A stretch of DNA of 64,000 nucleotides from positions 1 through 64,000 of the forward strand of contig JANXUF010000115.1 of the NCBI GenBank assembly GCA_025356335.1, given 5' to 3'. The position numbers and the translations under genes were made by a program. The notes below the pieces were generated by a model. That model had not been told where the DNA came from. It searched no databases and was given only the letters and a program-made list of their open reading frames with translations. The DNA comes from Actinomycetes bacterium. GTDB taxonomy: Bacteria; Actinomycetota; Acidimicrobiia; Acidimicrobiales; Ilumatobacteraceae. Shown in pieces: positions 53,258-62,146 of this stretch (its first letter is position 1; every line of letters starts with the position of its first letter).

Positions 53258-54096
53258 CGGTCTCCCCCGATGCCGCCCCGCTGGCCGATGCCGCCCCGCT
53301 GGCCGATGCCGCCCCGCTGGCCGAGCAGCTGCTGGCCATCGCCGTCCCGATCGCCAGACGTGCCGGCGAGATGGTGCGCAACGGCAGAGCCGCCGGACGA
53401 ATCGATGTCGACACGAAGTCGTCGGCGACGGACATGGTGACGCAGTTCGACACGGCATCGGAACGACTGATCGTCGATGCGATCCTCGAATCGCGGCCAG
53501 ACGATGGATTCGTCGGCGAGGAGGGCACCGAGGTCACCGGCTCGTCCGGCGTTCGCTGGATCATCGACCCGATCGATGGAACCACGAATTTCCTCTACGA
53601 CCTGCCGGGCTACAACGTCTCGATCGCCGCAGCGGTCGACGGCATCGTCGTCGCCGGCGCCGTCTACCTGCCGACGGCAGACGAAATGTTCTGCGCCAAA
53701 CGCGGAGGCGGGGCCCAGCTCAACGGTCGGGCGATCCGCTGTGGCGACACGACCGAACTGTCCCAGGCGCTCGTCGCCACTGGTTTCAGCTATCACCGGG
53801 AAAGCCGCTTGTCACAGGCCGCGCGGCTCGGCGTGCTCATCGGCAGCGTCCGTGACATCCGCCGGCTCGGGGCAGCGGCTGCGGACCTCTGCCATCTCGC
53901 CGCCGGCAGGGTGGATGCATACTACGAACAGTATTTGCACGAGTGGGACACCGCTGCAGGTGGCCTGATTGCCAGAGAAGCAGGCGCGATCGTCGGCACG
54001 TTCAACGGTTTCGCCGGAGAACCCGACGGCTTGGTTGCGGCGACGCCTGTGCTGTATCCGCAGCTTCGAGCCGCGCTGGTCTCGATTTCCGGCTGA
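53254..54096 (+). CDS. Inositol monophosphatase family protein
   Basis: The protein has 280 residues from ATG 53254. The N-terminus carries three PLADAA-type repeats from an 18-bp tandem repeat (53269-53322). The phosphatase motifs are FVGEEGTEVTGSSGVRWIID, IDPIDGTTNFLYDLPGYNVS and, near the C-terminus, HEWDTAAGGLIAREAGAI. Metals bind at Glu and Asp of these motifs. It probably removes phosphate from myo-inositol-1-phosphate or a related sugar phosphate; histidinol phosphatase activity is an alternative in this family. Confidence 0.93.
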   Translation: MTVSPDAAPLADAAPLADAAPLAEQLLAIAVPIARRAGEMVRNGRAAGRIDVDTKSSATDMVTQFDTASERLIVDAILESRPDDGFVGEEGTEVTGSSGVRWIIDPIDGTTNFLYDLPGYNVSIAAAVDGIVVAGAVYLPTADEMFCAKRGGGAQLNGRAIRCGDTTELSQALVATGFSYHRESRLSQAARLGVLIGSVRDIRRLGAAAADLCHLAAGRVDAYYEQYLHEWDTAAGGLIAREAGAIVGTFNGFAGEPDGLVAATPVLYPQLRAALVSISG

Positions 54097-54161
54097 ACAA
54101 TCTGCGCCACATGGCGAGCATGGCACTGTTGGGCACCCGCCATCGGGCATCATGTAAGGCA

Positions 54162-54839
54162 ATGAGTACACACATCCTGACTGTCGAAGACGACGAGCGC
54201 ATCCGCTCCGCTGTGAAACTCGCCCTCGAAGACGAGGGTTGGACAGTCGAGGAGGCGGCGACGGGCGAGGACGCGATCGAGGCGTTTCGCCGCCATCCCG
54301 CCGAAGTCGTGCTGATCGACATCATGCTGCCGGGCATCGACGGGTTCGAAGTGTGCCGCAGCATCCGTAAGACCAGTGATGTTCCGATCGTGATGGTCAC
54401 CGCTCGCGCCGACACTCACGACATCGTTGCCGGTCTGGAAGCAGGCGCAGACGACTACCTGACCAAACCGTTCCAACCGAAAGAGCTTTCGGCACGTATC
54501 CGTGCGCTGCTGCGGCGTATCAAGCCGACGCCGTCAGGTCATTCCAAGCTGTTGTTCGACGACCTGGAGATCATCCCGGAGGAGGGCAAGGTGTTGCGCG
54601 ACGGCGAGGAACTGCACCTCACGAAGACCGAGTTCCGTCTGCTCGTCGAACTCGGACAGAACCCTGGTCGCGTGTTCAGCCGCGAGGCGCTGCTCGACAA
54701 GGTTTGGGGGTACGGATACTTCGGCGACGGTCGCCTCGTGGACGTGCACGTCCGGCGCCTGCGGACCAAGGTCGAGCACGACGCTGCCAACCCACGCCAC
54801 GTCGTCACGGTGCGCGGGTTGGGGTACCGGCTGCAGTAG
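54162..54839 (+). CDS. mtrA: MtrA-like OmpR-family response regulator
   Basis: The regulator has 225 residues from ATG 54162. Receiver domain: ILTVEDDERIRSAVKLAL with the acidic pair, VVLIDIMLPGIDGFEVCRS with the phospho-acceptor Asp, and DDYLTKPFQPKELSARIR with the Lys. The winged-helix effector follows: LHLTKTEFRLLVELGQNPGR, VFSREALLDKVWGYGYFGDG, RLVDVHVRRLRTKVEHD. Its place before a HAMP sensor kinase and a GerMN lipoprotein matches the mtrA-mtrB-lpqB order of actinobacteria, where it controls cell-wall and division genes. Confidence 0.9.
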   Translation: MSTHILTVEDDERIRSAVKLALEDEGWTVEEAATGEDAIEAFRRHPAEVVLIDIMLPGIDGFEVCRSIRKTSDVPIVMVTARADTHDIVAGLEAGADDYLTKPFQPKELSARIRALLRRIKPTPSGHSKLLFDDLEIIPEEGKVLRDGEELHLTKTEFRLLVELGQNPGRVFSREALLDKVWGYGYFGDGRLVDVHVRRLRTKVEHDAANPRHVVTVRGLGYRLQ

Positions 54840-54848
54840 CGGGCCTTT

Positions 54849-56366
54849 GTGTCTGACGTCGACGACGTCCCGCCGGTCGACGTCACCGCACAGCTTCCGG
54901 TCGTCATGCTGCGGCCTGTCAGGCTGAGTTGGCGTCGCCGTCTTTCCCGGCTGTGGATTCGCCTGCGACCACAGAAGCCGGCGCTGCGCCGGCGCATTTT
55001 CCTGACGTTTTCGCTCGGCTCGTTCGCATTGTCCGCATTTCTCGCAGCTGCGACGTACAGCTTCGCCCAGAACTCGCTCCTGCGGCAGCGCGATCACTCC
55101 GCCATCGACCAGGCGTATCGCAACGCGCGTGCACTCCAGGGCGACCTCGCATCGCAACCAACGGCGAGCCAGATCACCAATCGCCTGCACAACTTCGGTG
55201 TCACCCAGGCAGTCGTCGAAGTACAGGGCCAGTGGATTGCCGTGCTGACGTTCGGCCGGGCGGAGATCCCGACGGCGCTGCAGACGCGGGTGCTCCACGA
55301 CCTCGTTGCTTCGCGGATGGTCGTCAGCATTCACGGCGAGCCACAGATTCTTGTCGGCATCCCGCTGCCGGAACAGAACGCCGCCTACTTCGAATTCAGT
55401 TCCCTCGCCGAGGTGCAGTCGACGTTGAGCGGCGTCGGCCGGTCGCTGCTCGCTGCGGCAATCGTGACGACGGGTATCGGCATGCTGCTCGGGGCGCTGG
55501 CCTCGCGCCGAGCGGTTCGTCCGCTCGCCGAGGCGGCGCAGGCGGCGAAGGCGATCGCCGGCGGGCGCCTGGACACCCGCCTCGAACCGACGGACGACCC
55601 GGATCTGCGGTTGCTGGCGATCTCGTTCAACGACATGGCTGCCGCATTGCAGGCGCGTGTCGAGCGAGATGCCAGATTCGCATCGGACGTCAGCCACGAA
55701 CTGCGGTCTCCGCTGATGACGCTGTCTGCCTCTGCGGAGGTTCTCAGCAGCCGCCGTGAGGAACTCCCCGATGAAAAATCGCGCGCCGCACTCGATCTGC
55801 TCGTCGGCGACGTCACTCGTTTCCAAGGTCTCGTCGAAGACCTCCTGGAGATCTCCCGCTTCGACGCCGGCGCCATCCGACTCAACCGCGAGGACCTCGT
55901 GCTCGCCGAATTCGTGCGGCAAGCTGTCGCCGTCAGCAGCGTTCCGGACGCCACGATCCGTGTCAGCGATCGTGGCGAGGCGCTGGTGATCGCCGGAGAC
56001 AAGCGTCGCCTGGCGCGTGTGGTCGCCAACCTGCTCGACAATGCGAGGTTCTACGGCAGTGGGGAAATCTCGATCGACGTCAGCGAGGTCGCCGGTGAGA
56101 CCGACCCGCTCGGCCATGCCTGGATCGCCGTCGAGGATCACGGTGCAGGCGTGCCGATGGAGGAACGGAGCCTGGTGTTCGAGCGTTTCGCCCGCGGAGG
56201 TTCAGCGGGACGCCGCAGCTTGAGCGAGGGAGCAGGACTCGGTCTGGCGCTCGTCGACGAGGACGTGAGGATGCACGGGGGCCGGGTCTGGGTCGAGGAC
56301 CGACGAGACGGCGAGAGCGGCGCGCGCTTCGTCATCGAACTGCCCGCCGAAGAGGTCGGCGTATGA
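54849..56366 (+). CDS. mtrB: MtrB-like sensor histidine kinase
   Basis: The kinase has 505 residues from GTG 54849. Two membrane segments flank an extracytoplasmic part: IFLTFSLGSFALSAFLAAAT near 45-64 and LAAAIVTTGIGMLLGALAS near 200-218. HAMP follows (RRAVRPLAEAAQAAKAIAGG). The His box is FASDVSHELRSPLMTLSASA. The ATPase domain has the N box in VVANLLDNARFYG and the G boxes in DHGAGVPMEERSLVFERFAR and SEGAGLGLALVDEDVRMHGG. It overlaps the lipoprotein gene as ATGA. The signal sensed is unknown. Confidence 0.9.
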   Translation: MSDVDDVPPVDVTAQLPVVMLRPVRLSWRRRLSRLWIRLRPQKPALRRRIFLTFSLGSFALSAFLAAATYSFAQNSLLRQRDHSAIDQAYRNARALQGDLASQPTASQITNRLHNFGVTQAVVEVQGQWIAVLTFGRAEIPTALQTRVLHDLVASRMVVSIHGEPQILVGIPLPEQNAAYFEFSSLAEVQSTLSGVGRSLLAAAIVTTGIGMLLGALASRRAVRPLAEAAQAAKAIAGGRLDTRLEPTDDPDLRLLAISFNDMAAALQARVERDARFASDVSHELRSPLMTLSASAEVLSSRREELPDEKSRAALDLLVGDVTRFQGLVEDLLEISRFDAGAIRLNREDLVLAEFVRQAVAVSSVPDATIRVSDRGEALVIAGDKRRLARVVANLLDNARFYGSGEISIDVSEVAGETDPLGHAWIAVEDHGAGVPMEERSLVFERFARGGSAGRRSLSEGAGLGLALVDEDVRMHGGRVWVEDRRDGESGARFVIELPAEEVGV

Positions 56367-57022
56367 ACGGGCGTCACCAGCGTCTGAACGGGCGGGCGGT
56401 CACCAGGCGGCACTTGTTGGCGGGAGGGCTCGTCGCGCTGTGTGCCGCCTGCTCGATTCGTGTCGATGCCGGTCCACGAGACATCAGCGACGACGAGAAA
56501 CCGTCGATTTCGGCCGTCGGCACCTCGATCGCCATCCAATCCGGGGCACAGTCGACCATCTACCTGCTCGCACCGCAGGTCAGCAGCGGTCCATCCCAGC
56601 TCAAACCCGTCGGCCGTGCAGAATCGCCCACTCCGCAGAATGTGTTGACGACGCTGTTCGCCGGGCCGAACGACGACGACCAGCGCCAACGGTTCCGTAC
56701 CAACATCCCGCCGGGCACCGTGCTCAAACGAACGGTGGAACTGGGTAACCAGGTGCTGCTCGTCGATGTGAGCGACACGCTGCTGCAGACGTCAGGTGAT
56801 GCGCTGGTCGATGCCGTCGCTCAGATCGTCTTCACGGCGTGCGATCTGCAGGGAATCGACTCGGTGCAACTCGAAGTCGACGGCCTGCCGCGGGAATGGA
56901 CGCGCGGCAACGGCACGTCGACGACGGCCCCGTTGACGAAGTTCGATTTTCCCGAGCGCGACCCGTCCTCGCAGCCCGATTTCCCGGCGGTGCCGTCGCA
57001 GACCCCGGACTCGACGGCCTGA
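56363..57022 (+). CDS. GerMN-domain lipoprotein, LpqB-like but short
   Basis: The protein has 219 residues from ATG 56363. The N-terminus has a twin-arginine-like TRRHLLAGGLVALCAAC; Cys30 is the likely lipid-modified residue, though the -3 position is Cys and not Leu. The GerMN domain spans about 55-175 (STIYLLAPQ, then TPQNVLTTLFAGPNDDDQ and VLLVDVSDTLLQTSG). A Pro-rich tail ends it. LpqB in mycobacteria is about 580 residues and has a beta-propeller after GerMN; that half is missing here. LpqB works with MtrB at the membrane, so a similar role is inferred from the coupled position. Confidence 0.88.
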   Translation: MNGRHQRLNGRAVTRRHLLAGGLVALCAACSIRVDAGPRDISDDEKPSISAVGTSIAIQSGAQSTIYLLAPQVSSGPSQLKPVGRAESPTPQNVLTTLFAGPNDDDQRQRFRTNIPPGTVLKRTVELGNQVLLVDVSDTLLQTSGDALVDAVAQIVFTACDLQGIDSVQLEVDGLPREWTRGNGTSTTAPLTKFDFPERDPSSQPDFPAVPSQTPDSTA

Positions 57023-57080
57023 GCACCCGCTACTCCAAGCACTCCGCAACCCCAAGCACTCGGCGACCCGGAGCACGCTG

Positions 57081-58115
57081 CTACCCGAAGAAAACCTTGG
57101 CGACGTCGCGATAGAGCGGCATGTCGATCGTCCGTGTGCGCCCGGCAGCGTCGGCGAGCGGAACACGCTCGACTTCGCGACCGCGCAGCACGACGAGCTG
57201 CCCCCATGCTCCGTCGTGGGCTGCGTCGATCGCCGCCAACCCGTAGCGGGTCGACAACACCCGGTCGTAGGCCGTCGGCGTGCCGCCGCGCTGCACGTGT
57301 CCGATCTGCACGACGCGGGCTTCGTAGCTCGTGCGCTCCTCGATCGCTTCTGCAACGATCGAGGCGATCCCGCCGAGGCGTTTGTGGCCGTAGCGGTCCA
57401 CGCCGCGATCGGCGATCTCCAAGGAGCCTTCGATCGGCATGGCCCCTTCGGCCACGACGACGATGGAGGCATATCGGGCACGCTCGTGACGTCGGGCGAG
57501 CAGCGCACAGACCTCGTCGATGTCAAACGGCTCCTCCGGAATCAACACCACCGTGGCGCCGCCGGCAATTCCCGCATACGTGGCGATCCAGCCAGAATGG
57601 CGCCCCATGACCTCGACGACCATCACCCGGTCATGGCTCTCGGCGGTCGTGTGCAAACGGTCGATGGCGTCCGTGGCAATCTGCACTGCAGTGTGGAACC
57701 CGAAGGTGACATCGGTGCCGAAGATGTCGTTGTCGATCGTCTTCGGAACGCCGAGGATCGGCAGCCCGAAATCGGCGTGCAGCCGGGAGGCGACCGACAG
57801 CGAGCCGTTGCCGCCGATGACGATCAACGCTTCGAGCTGCATGTCTGCGAACGTCTTGCGCACCGCCTCGACCCCGCCCTCGCGGTCATACGGATTGCCT
57901 CGCCTGGTACCGAGCATCGTGCCGCCCTTCGGCAGCATGCCGCGCAACATCAGCACATCGAGGGAGATCGAACGCTGCTCGATCACGCCGTCCCACGCGT
58001 CGTAGAAGCCGATCAGCTCGTCGTCGTACACCGTCTTGCCCTTACGGACAATGGCGCGGATCACGGCGTTGAGTCCGGGGCAGTCGCCGCCACCGGTGAG
58101 GAGTCCTACGCGCAC
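57081..58115 (-). CDS. 6-phosphofructokinase (PFKA family)
   Basis: The enzyme has 344 residues from GTG 58115, with TACCCT 7 bases upstream (leaderless geometry). PFK motifs: VGLLTGGGDCPGLNAVIRAI, LGTRRGNPYD, VIGGNGSLSVASRLHADF, GVPKTIDNDIFGTDVTFGFH and MGRHSGWIATYAGIAGGA. In the PFKA family the residues after the Gly-Gly pair and the residue before TIDNDI sort ATP- from PPi-dependent enzymes. Here they are Gly (after an unusual Asn) and Lys, a mixed pattern. ATP use with altered regulation is likely; PPi use cannot be excluded. Confidence 0.93.
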   Translation of the reverse strand: MRVGLLTGGGDCPGLNAVIRAIVRKGKTVYDDELIGFYDAWDGVIEQRSISLDVLMLRGMLPKGGTMLGTRRGNPYDREGGVEAVRKTFADMQLEALIVIGGNGSLSVASRLHADFGLPILGVPKTIDNDIFGTDVTFGFHTAVQIATDAIDRLHTTAESHDRVMVVEVMGRHSGWIATYAGIAGGATVVLIPEEPFDIDEVCALLARRHERARYASIVVVAEGAMPIEGSLEIADRGVDRYGHKRLGGIASIVAEAIEERTSYEARVVQIGHVQRGGTPTAYDRVLSTRYGLAAIDAAHDGAWGQLVVLRGREVERVPLADAAGRTRTIDMPLYRDVAKVFFG

Positions 58116-58158
58116 CGCACATAGGGTACGGCCCGGCGACGCGTGCTAGGCATTGCAG

Positions 58159-58590
58159 ATGGCTTGGGACTCTTCTCGACAGGTGCCGTGGAAAAAGCTC
58201 GGCATCTACCTGACGCTCTATGCGGTCATCGTCTTCATCGTCTTCGTCGCCTCCAATCACGGGCGTAGCGTCGGTTCGTCGATCCCCGGCCTGGTGGTCG
58301 GCGTGCTGTTTGCCGGAACGTTGATGGTCGTACTGACGAAGTTCGGTTGGAAGCTGCCCTTCCTGCGCAGCAAGCAGGAGATCGCCGAAGCCCGCCAAGC
58401 GCGTCTCGACGCGCGCAACGAACGGACCGGCGGCGGACGCGGATCGTCACGTTCGCGGGCAGGGGCTTCGACGTCCTCCGGTTCACAGTCGTACGCCGAC
58501 GGACCGCGCCAGAAGCCGGCGCCGACCAGCCGCACCTCCACCGGCCCGAGTCAGCACCCGCGCCGCACGACCAAGACCCGCAAACACTGA
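58159..58590 (+). CDS. Small membrane protein with basic tail, unknown function
   Basis: The protein has 143 residues from ATG 58159; a TTG two codons earlier is less likely. Two membrane segments: LGIYLTLYAVIVFIVFVAS and IPGLVVGVLFAGTLMVVLT. A basic low-complexity tail rich in Arg, Ser and Thr fills the last 70 residues. Divergent from the PFK gene and 7 bases before glycerol kinase. I do not recognise it. Confidence 0.75.
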   Translation: MAWDSSRQVPWKKLGIYLTLYAVIVFIVFVASNHGRSVGSSIPGLVVGVLFAGTLMVVLTKFGWKLPFLRSKQEIAEARQARLDARNERTGGGRGSSRSRAGASTSSGSQSYADGPRQKPAPTSRTSTGPSQHPRRTTKTRKH

Positions 58591-58597
58591 CCTGACC

Positions 58598-60076
58598 ATG
58601 GGGATCGTGATTGCCATCGACGCCGGCACGACGGGCGTACGCAGCCGAGCAGTATTCGACGATGGGCGTGCACCGGTCACCGCGTACCGGGAGTTCACCC
58701 AGTTCTTCCCGCAGCCCGGGTGGGTCGAGCACGATGCGACCGAGATCTGGGGGGCCGTCGCAGCAACGCTCGTCGAGGTCATCGACGGGCTCGACGGCGC
58801 CGCCATCGCTGCCATCGGGATCACCAATCAGCGTGAGACGGTGGTCGCATGGGACCGTAGAACGGGCACGCCATTGTCCAAGGCGATCGTCTGGCAGGAC
58901 CGCCGTACCGCCGAAGTGTGCGAGCGGCTTGCGGCCGACGGCCACCTTTCCCTCGTTCGCCAGACAACCGGCCTGGTGCTCGACCCGTATTTCTCGGGTA
59001 CGAAATTCGCCTGGCTGTTGCAGCACGGTGTCGAGAACTCGCCCTCGCTGGCACTCGGAACGGTCGACAGTTGGATTCTCTGGAACCTGACGGGCGGCGC
59101 AGTGCACGCAACGGACACCACCAATGCCAGCCGCACGATGCTCTTCGACATCCGCACGCTGCGATGGAGCGAACAGATGGCAGACCTGCTCGGTGTACCG
59201 ATCAGCGCACTCCCGTCCGTTCGTCCGTCCTCCGGCCGTTTCGGGCTCACCGCCGCTACCTCCGGCATCCCAGCAGGGATCCCGGTCTCCGGTATTGCCG
59301 GCGATCAGCAGGCCGCCCTGTTCGGCCAGACCTGCTTCCAGCCTGGCATGGTCAAGAACACATACGGCACCGGCAGTTTCGTGCTGATGAACGTCGGCGA
59401 ACAGTGCCCAGAGCCTGCGGACGGGATGCTCACGACGATCGCTTGGACGCTCGGTGATGGGACGACCGACTACGCGCTCGAGGGAGCCATCTTCGTGACC
59501 GGCGCAGCCGTGCAGTGGCTCAGGGACGGCCTCGGCATCATCGCCAGTGCTGCCGAGATCGGTCCCCTCGCGGCCAGCGTCGCCGACAACGGGGGCGTCT
59601 TCATCGTGCCGGCGTTCACCGGGCTCGGCAGCCCATGGTGGGACCCGCATGCCAGAGGAACGATGATCGGGATCACCCGCGGGACGACCAAGGCCCATCT
59701 GGCAAGGGCGGTGGTCGAGTCGATGGCCTTCCAAACCCGCGATGCCGTCGCCGCAATGTCGGCGCACGCCGGAACGCCGTTCATCGAGCTACGCGTCGAC
59801 GGCGGTGCCAGTGTCATGGACCTGCTGCTGCAGATGCAGGCAGATCAGCTCGGCGTGACGGTCCGCAGGCCGGTGGACCAGGAGACCACGGCGCTCGGAG
59901 CGGCATTCCTCGCCGGACTTGCGGAGGACGTGTGGACGATGGACGACCTCGCCGGTCAGTGGCGACTGGACGCAGAATTCACGCCGGAACCGGAGCGCCT
60001 GTTCACCGACCTGGCGCACAGCACATGGCTACGCGCCGTCGAACGGTCCCGCAGGTTCGCCGGCTCTGCGGGCTGA
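58598..60076 (+). CDS. glpK: Glycerol kinase
   Basis: GlpK of 492 residues. FGGY-family motifs: VIAIDAGTTGVRSRAVFDD, GITNQRETVVAWDRRTG, IVWQDRRTAEVCERL, DSWILWNLTGG, GIAGDQQAALFGQTCF, KNTYGTGSFVLMNVGE, and the C-terminal LRVDGGASVMDLLLQMQAD with LGAAFLAGLAEDVW. It phosphorylates glycerol to sn-glycerol 3-phosphate with ATP. No glycerol facilitator or dehydrogenase gene is adjacent. The sequence is full length for the family. Confidence 0.95.
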   Translation: MGIVIAIDAGTTGVRSRAVFDDGRAPVTAYREFTQFFPQPGWVEHDATEIWGAVAATLVEVIDGLDGAAIAAIGITNQRETVVAWDRRTGTPLSKAIVWQDRRTAEVCERLAADGHLSLVRQTTGLVLDPYFSGTKFAWLLQHGVENSPSLALGTVDSWILWNLTGGAVHATDTTNASRTMLFDIRTLRWSEQMADLLGVPISALPSVRPSSGRFGLTAATSGIPAGIPVSGIAGDQQAALFGQTCFQPGMVKNTYGTGSFVLMNVGEQCPEPADGMLTTIAWTLGDGTTDYALEGAIFVTGAAVQWLRDGLGIIASAAEIGPLAASVADNGGVFIVPAFTGLGSPWWDPHARGTMIGITRGTTKAHLARAVVESMAFQTRDAVAAMSAHAGTPFIELRVDGGASVMDLLLQMQADQLGVTVRRPVDQETTALGAAFLAGLAEDVWTMDDLAGQWRLDAEFTPEPERLFTDLAHSTWLRAVERSRRFAGSAG

Positions 60077-60083
60077 GACAGGT

Positions 60084-60725
60084 CTATACATGCGAAGGGG
60101 CGAGCATCGCTGCGCCGATGCGCGTCAACAGCGCCAACTCCTCACGCTCCCGAGGACGAAAGGCGCTCGAGCGCCCGCCGACGGCGATTGCCAGGTTGCG
60201 CGATTCGAGGAACGACCACGCCAGATCCGGCGGTGCCGACATCAGCGCGTCTGCCGCGGTCAAATGACTGCTGCCGACAACGAAGGCTGCCAGCCAATCG
60301 GCGGACGGTGCCTCACCGAGTTCCACCAGCAGCCCGGAGTTGTCCAGGCTGACGGCTGCAGCCCAGCCGCCCTCGAGCAGCGTCAACGCTTCACGGCACA
60401 GTTGTTCGAGACGATTCTCAGCGTCGGCCTCGACGATGCGCGCTGCCTTGGCGAGTACGACGAGTGTCGGTTCCGGCCGTTCACCCTCGATCGGGCGGAC
60501 TTCTTCGATGTCGACGCCGTCGATGGCGTCGATGGCCGCAATCATCCGATCGAGGTCGTCGGCCGAATCGATGGTCACGACGAGTTCGTCGATCGCTTTA
60601 CCCGCACCGCGATCGAGAATATCGATACCGACCACATCACCCCCGACGAGGCCGATGGCCGTCGCAACCTGGCCAAGTGCTCCGGGACGATCAGGAACCC
60701 AAATCCGCACGAGATACGCCTGCAC
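60084..60725 (-). CDS. ACT-domain protein
   Basis: The protein has 213 residues from GTG 60725, with TATAGA 9 bases upstream, a leaderless-type promoter. The ACT domain near residues 3-75 reads YLVRIWVPDRPGALGQVATA, then GLVGGDVVGIDILDRGAGKA with the Gly of ligand-binding ACT folds. The second half (EALTLLEGGWAAAVSLDN and later) is alpha/beta and not recognised. It may sense an amino acid. The frame is open upstream to 61118, but that stretch is antisense to nothing coding and lacks features of this family. Confidence 0.8.
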   Translation of the reverse strand: MQAYLVRIWVPDRPGALGQVATAIGLVGGDVVGIDILDRGAGKAIDELVVTIDSADDLDRMIAAIDAIDGVDIEEVRPIEGERPEPTLVVLAKAARIVEADAENRLEQLCREALTLLEGGWAAAVSLDNSGLLVELGEAPSADWLAAFVVGSSHLTAADALMSAPPDLAWSFLESRNLAIAVGGRSSAFRPREREELALLTRIGAAMLAPSHV

Positions 60726-60877
60726 CGAGCGAACTCTATACAGCCACTGCGCTCGCCGTGGGTTGATTACCGGATCGTAACCCTGCGTTCTTCGACCATA
60801 CGCGCGGCGGCGACGCTGCGTGGGTGACCATTGGACGATGCAGCAGTCGTTCGCAGCGAGGGTGCTGCGCAGACGCC

Positions 60878-62080
60878 CTACAGTTTGGGCAGCCCGCGCT
60901 TGAGGTTGCGGATTCCTTGGGCGATGCGCTTCTCGTTCTCGATCAGCGCGAACCGCACGAAGCCTTCGCCACCCGGCCCGAACCCGGAGCCAGGCGACAG
61001 CGCGACATCGCAGTCCTTGACCATCAACGAGCAGAACTCGACGGAGTTCAGATCCTTGTAGGCCTCGGGGATCGGTGCCCAGACGAACATCGTGCCCTTC
61101 GGTTTGGGGATGTCCCAACCGATCTTGACGAGGCCGTCGAGCAACGCATTCCGACGACCCTCGTAGATCGAACAGACTTCCTTGGGGTACTCAGATGCCT
61201 CGTTCATCGTGACCGTTGCGGCGATCTGCACCGGCTGGAACGTGCCGTAGTCGAGGTAGCTCTTGAGCTTGACGAGCGCAGCGACGACCTCGGCGTTGCC
61301 GACCATGAAGGCGCAGCGCCAGCCGGCCATCGAGAAGCTCTTGGTCATCGAGTAGAACTCGACGGCGCATTCCTTGGCGTTCTTCGCCTGGAGGATCGAC
61401 GGCGGCTTGTACCCGTCGAAGCCGACGTCTGCGTAGGCGAAGTCGTGGACGACGACCATGTTGCGCTCGAGGCAGAAATCGACGACCTGCTGCATGAAGT
61501 CGAGATCGACACAGGCGCCCGTCGGGTTGTGCGGGAACGAGATGACGAGCACGCGCGGCTTCGGCCAGCCGACGTCGTAGGCGTTTTCGAGGCTCGACAT
61601 GAAGTCGCCGGTGAAATCGTTGCGCGTGCGTGGATCGGACAGGCCGCGCATCGGCACCTGGCGCAGGTCGGCACCGGCGAACAGCGGGCCGTAGATGTGA
61701 ATTGGGTAACTCGGGCTCGGCACGATCGCTGCGTCACCACGGTCGAGCAGCACCCACATCAAGTGGCTGAACCCCTCCTTGGAGCCGATCGTGTTGGTGA
61801 TCTCCGTCTCGGTATCGAGCTCGACGCCCCAGTTGCGCTGGTAGAGCGCGCCGACTGCTTCCCGGAGTTTCGGCAGGCCCTTGCTCATCGAATAACGGTG
61901 ATTTCTGGCGATCTGCGCCGATTCGGCGAGCTTGTCGACCGCGATCTGCGGCGACGGGATGTCCGGGTTGCCGAACCCGAGGTCGATGACGTCGGCACCT
62001 GCGCGACGTGCCTCGATCTTCAAGCCGTTGATGATCGCGAACACGTACGGTGGCAGGTTGGTAATCCGACGGAAATCCAT
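60878..62080 (-). CDS. AlaC-type pyridoxal phosphate aminotransferase
   Basis: The enzyme has 400 residues from ATG 62080, with TACCGT 9 bases upstream. It matches AlaC (YfdZ), the glutamate-pyruvate aminotransferase: LPPYVFAIINGLKIEARRAG, DVIDLGFGNPDIPSP, TIGSKEGFSHLMW, VPSPSYPIHIYGPLFAGAD, SFPHNPTGACVDLDFMQQVV, and the PLP Lys in YSMTKSFSMAGWRCAFMVGN. The likely reaction is transfer of the amino group between alanine and glutamate. LL-diaminopimelate aminotransferase is related but differs in these motifs. Divergent from pyrophosphatase with 66 bases between. Confidence 0.92.
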   Translation of the reverse strand: MDFRRITNLPPYVFAIINGLKIEARRAGADVIDLGFGNPDIPSPQIAVDKLAESAQIARNHRYSMSKGLPKLREAVGALYQRNWGVELDTETEITNTIGSKEGFSHLMWVLLDRGDAAIVPSPSYPIHIYGPLFAGADLRQVPMRGLSDPRTRNDFTGDFMSSLENAYDVGWPKPRVLVISFPHNPTGACVDLDFMQQVVDFCLERNMVVVHDFAYADVGFDGYKPPSILQAKNAKECAVEFYSMTKSFSMAGWRCAFMVGNAEVVAALVKLKSYLDYGTFQPVQIAATVTMNEASEYPKEVCSIYEGRRNALLDGLVKIGWDIPKPKGTMFVWAPIPEAYKDLNSVEFCSLMVKDCDVALSPGSGFGPGGEGFVRFALIENEKRIAQGIRNLKRGLPKL

Positions 62081-62146
62081 AGGCCACCAACGGTACTTGC
62101 AACAAGCCCCCGGAGAACGGTTGGTTTCGGCGACAAATCTGCCACG

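Noticed and set aside
60824..62146. Long plus-strand open frame upstream of the pyrophosphatase
   Set aside because: It is antisense to the aminotransferase. The pyrophosphatase family N-terminus begins at 62147 or 62156.
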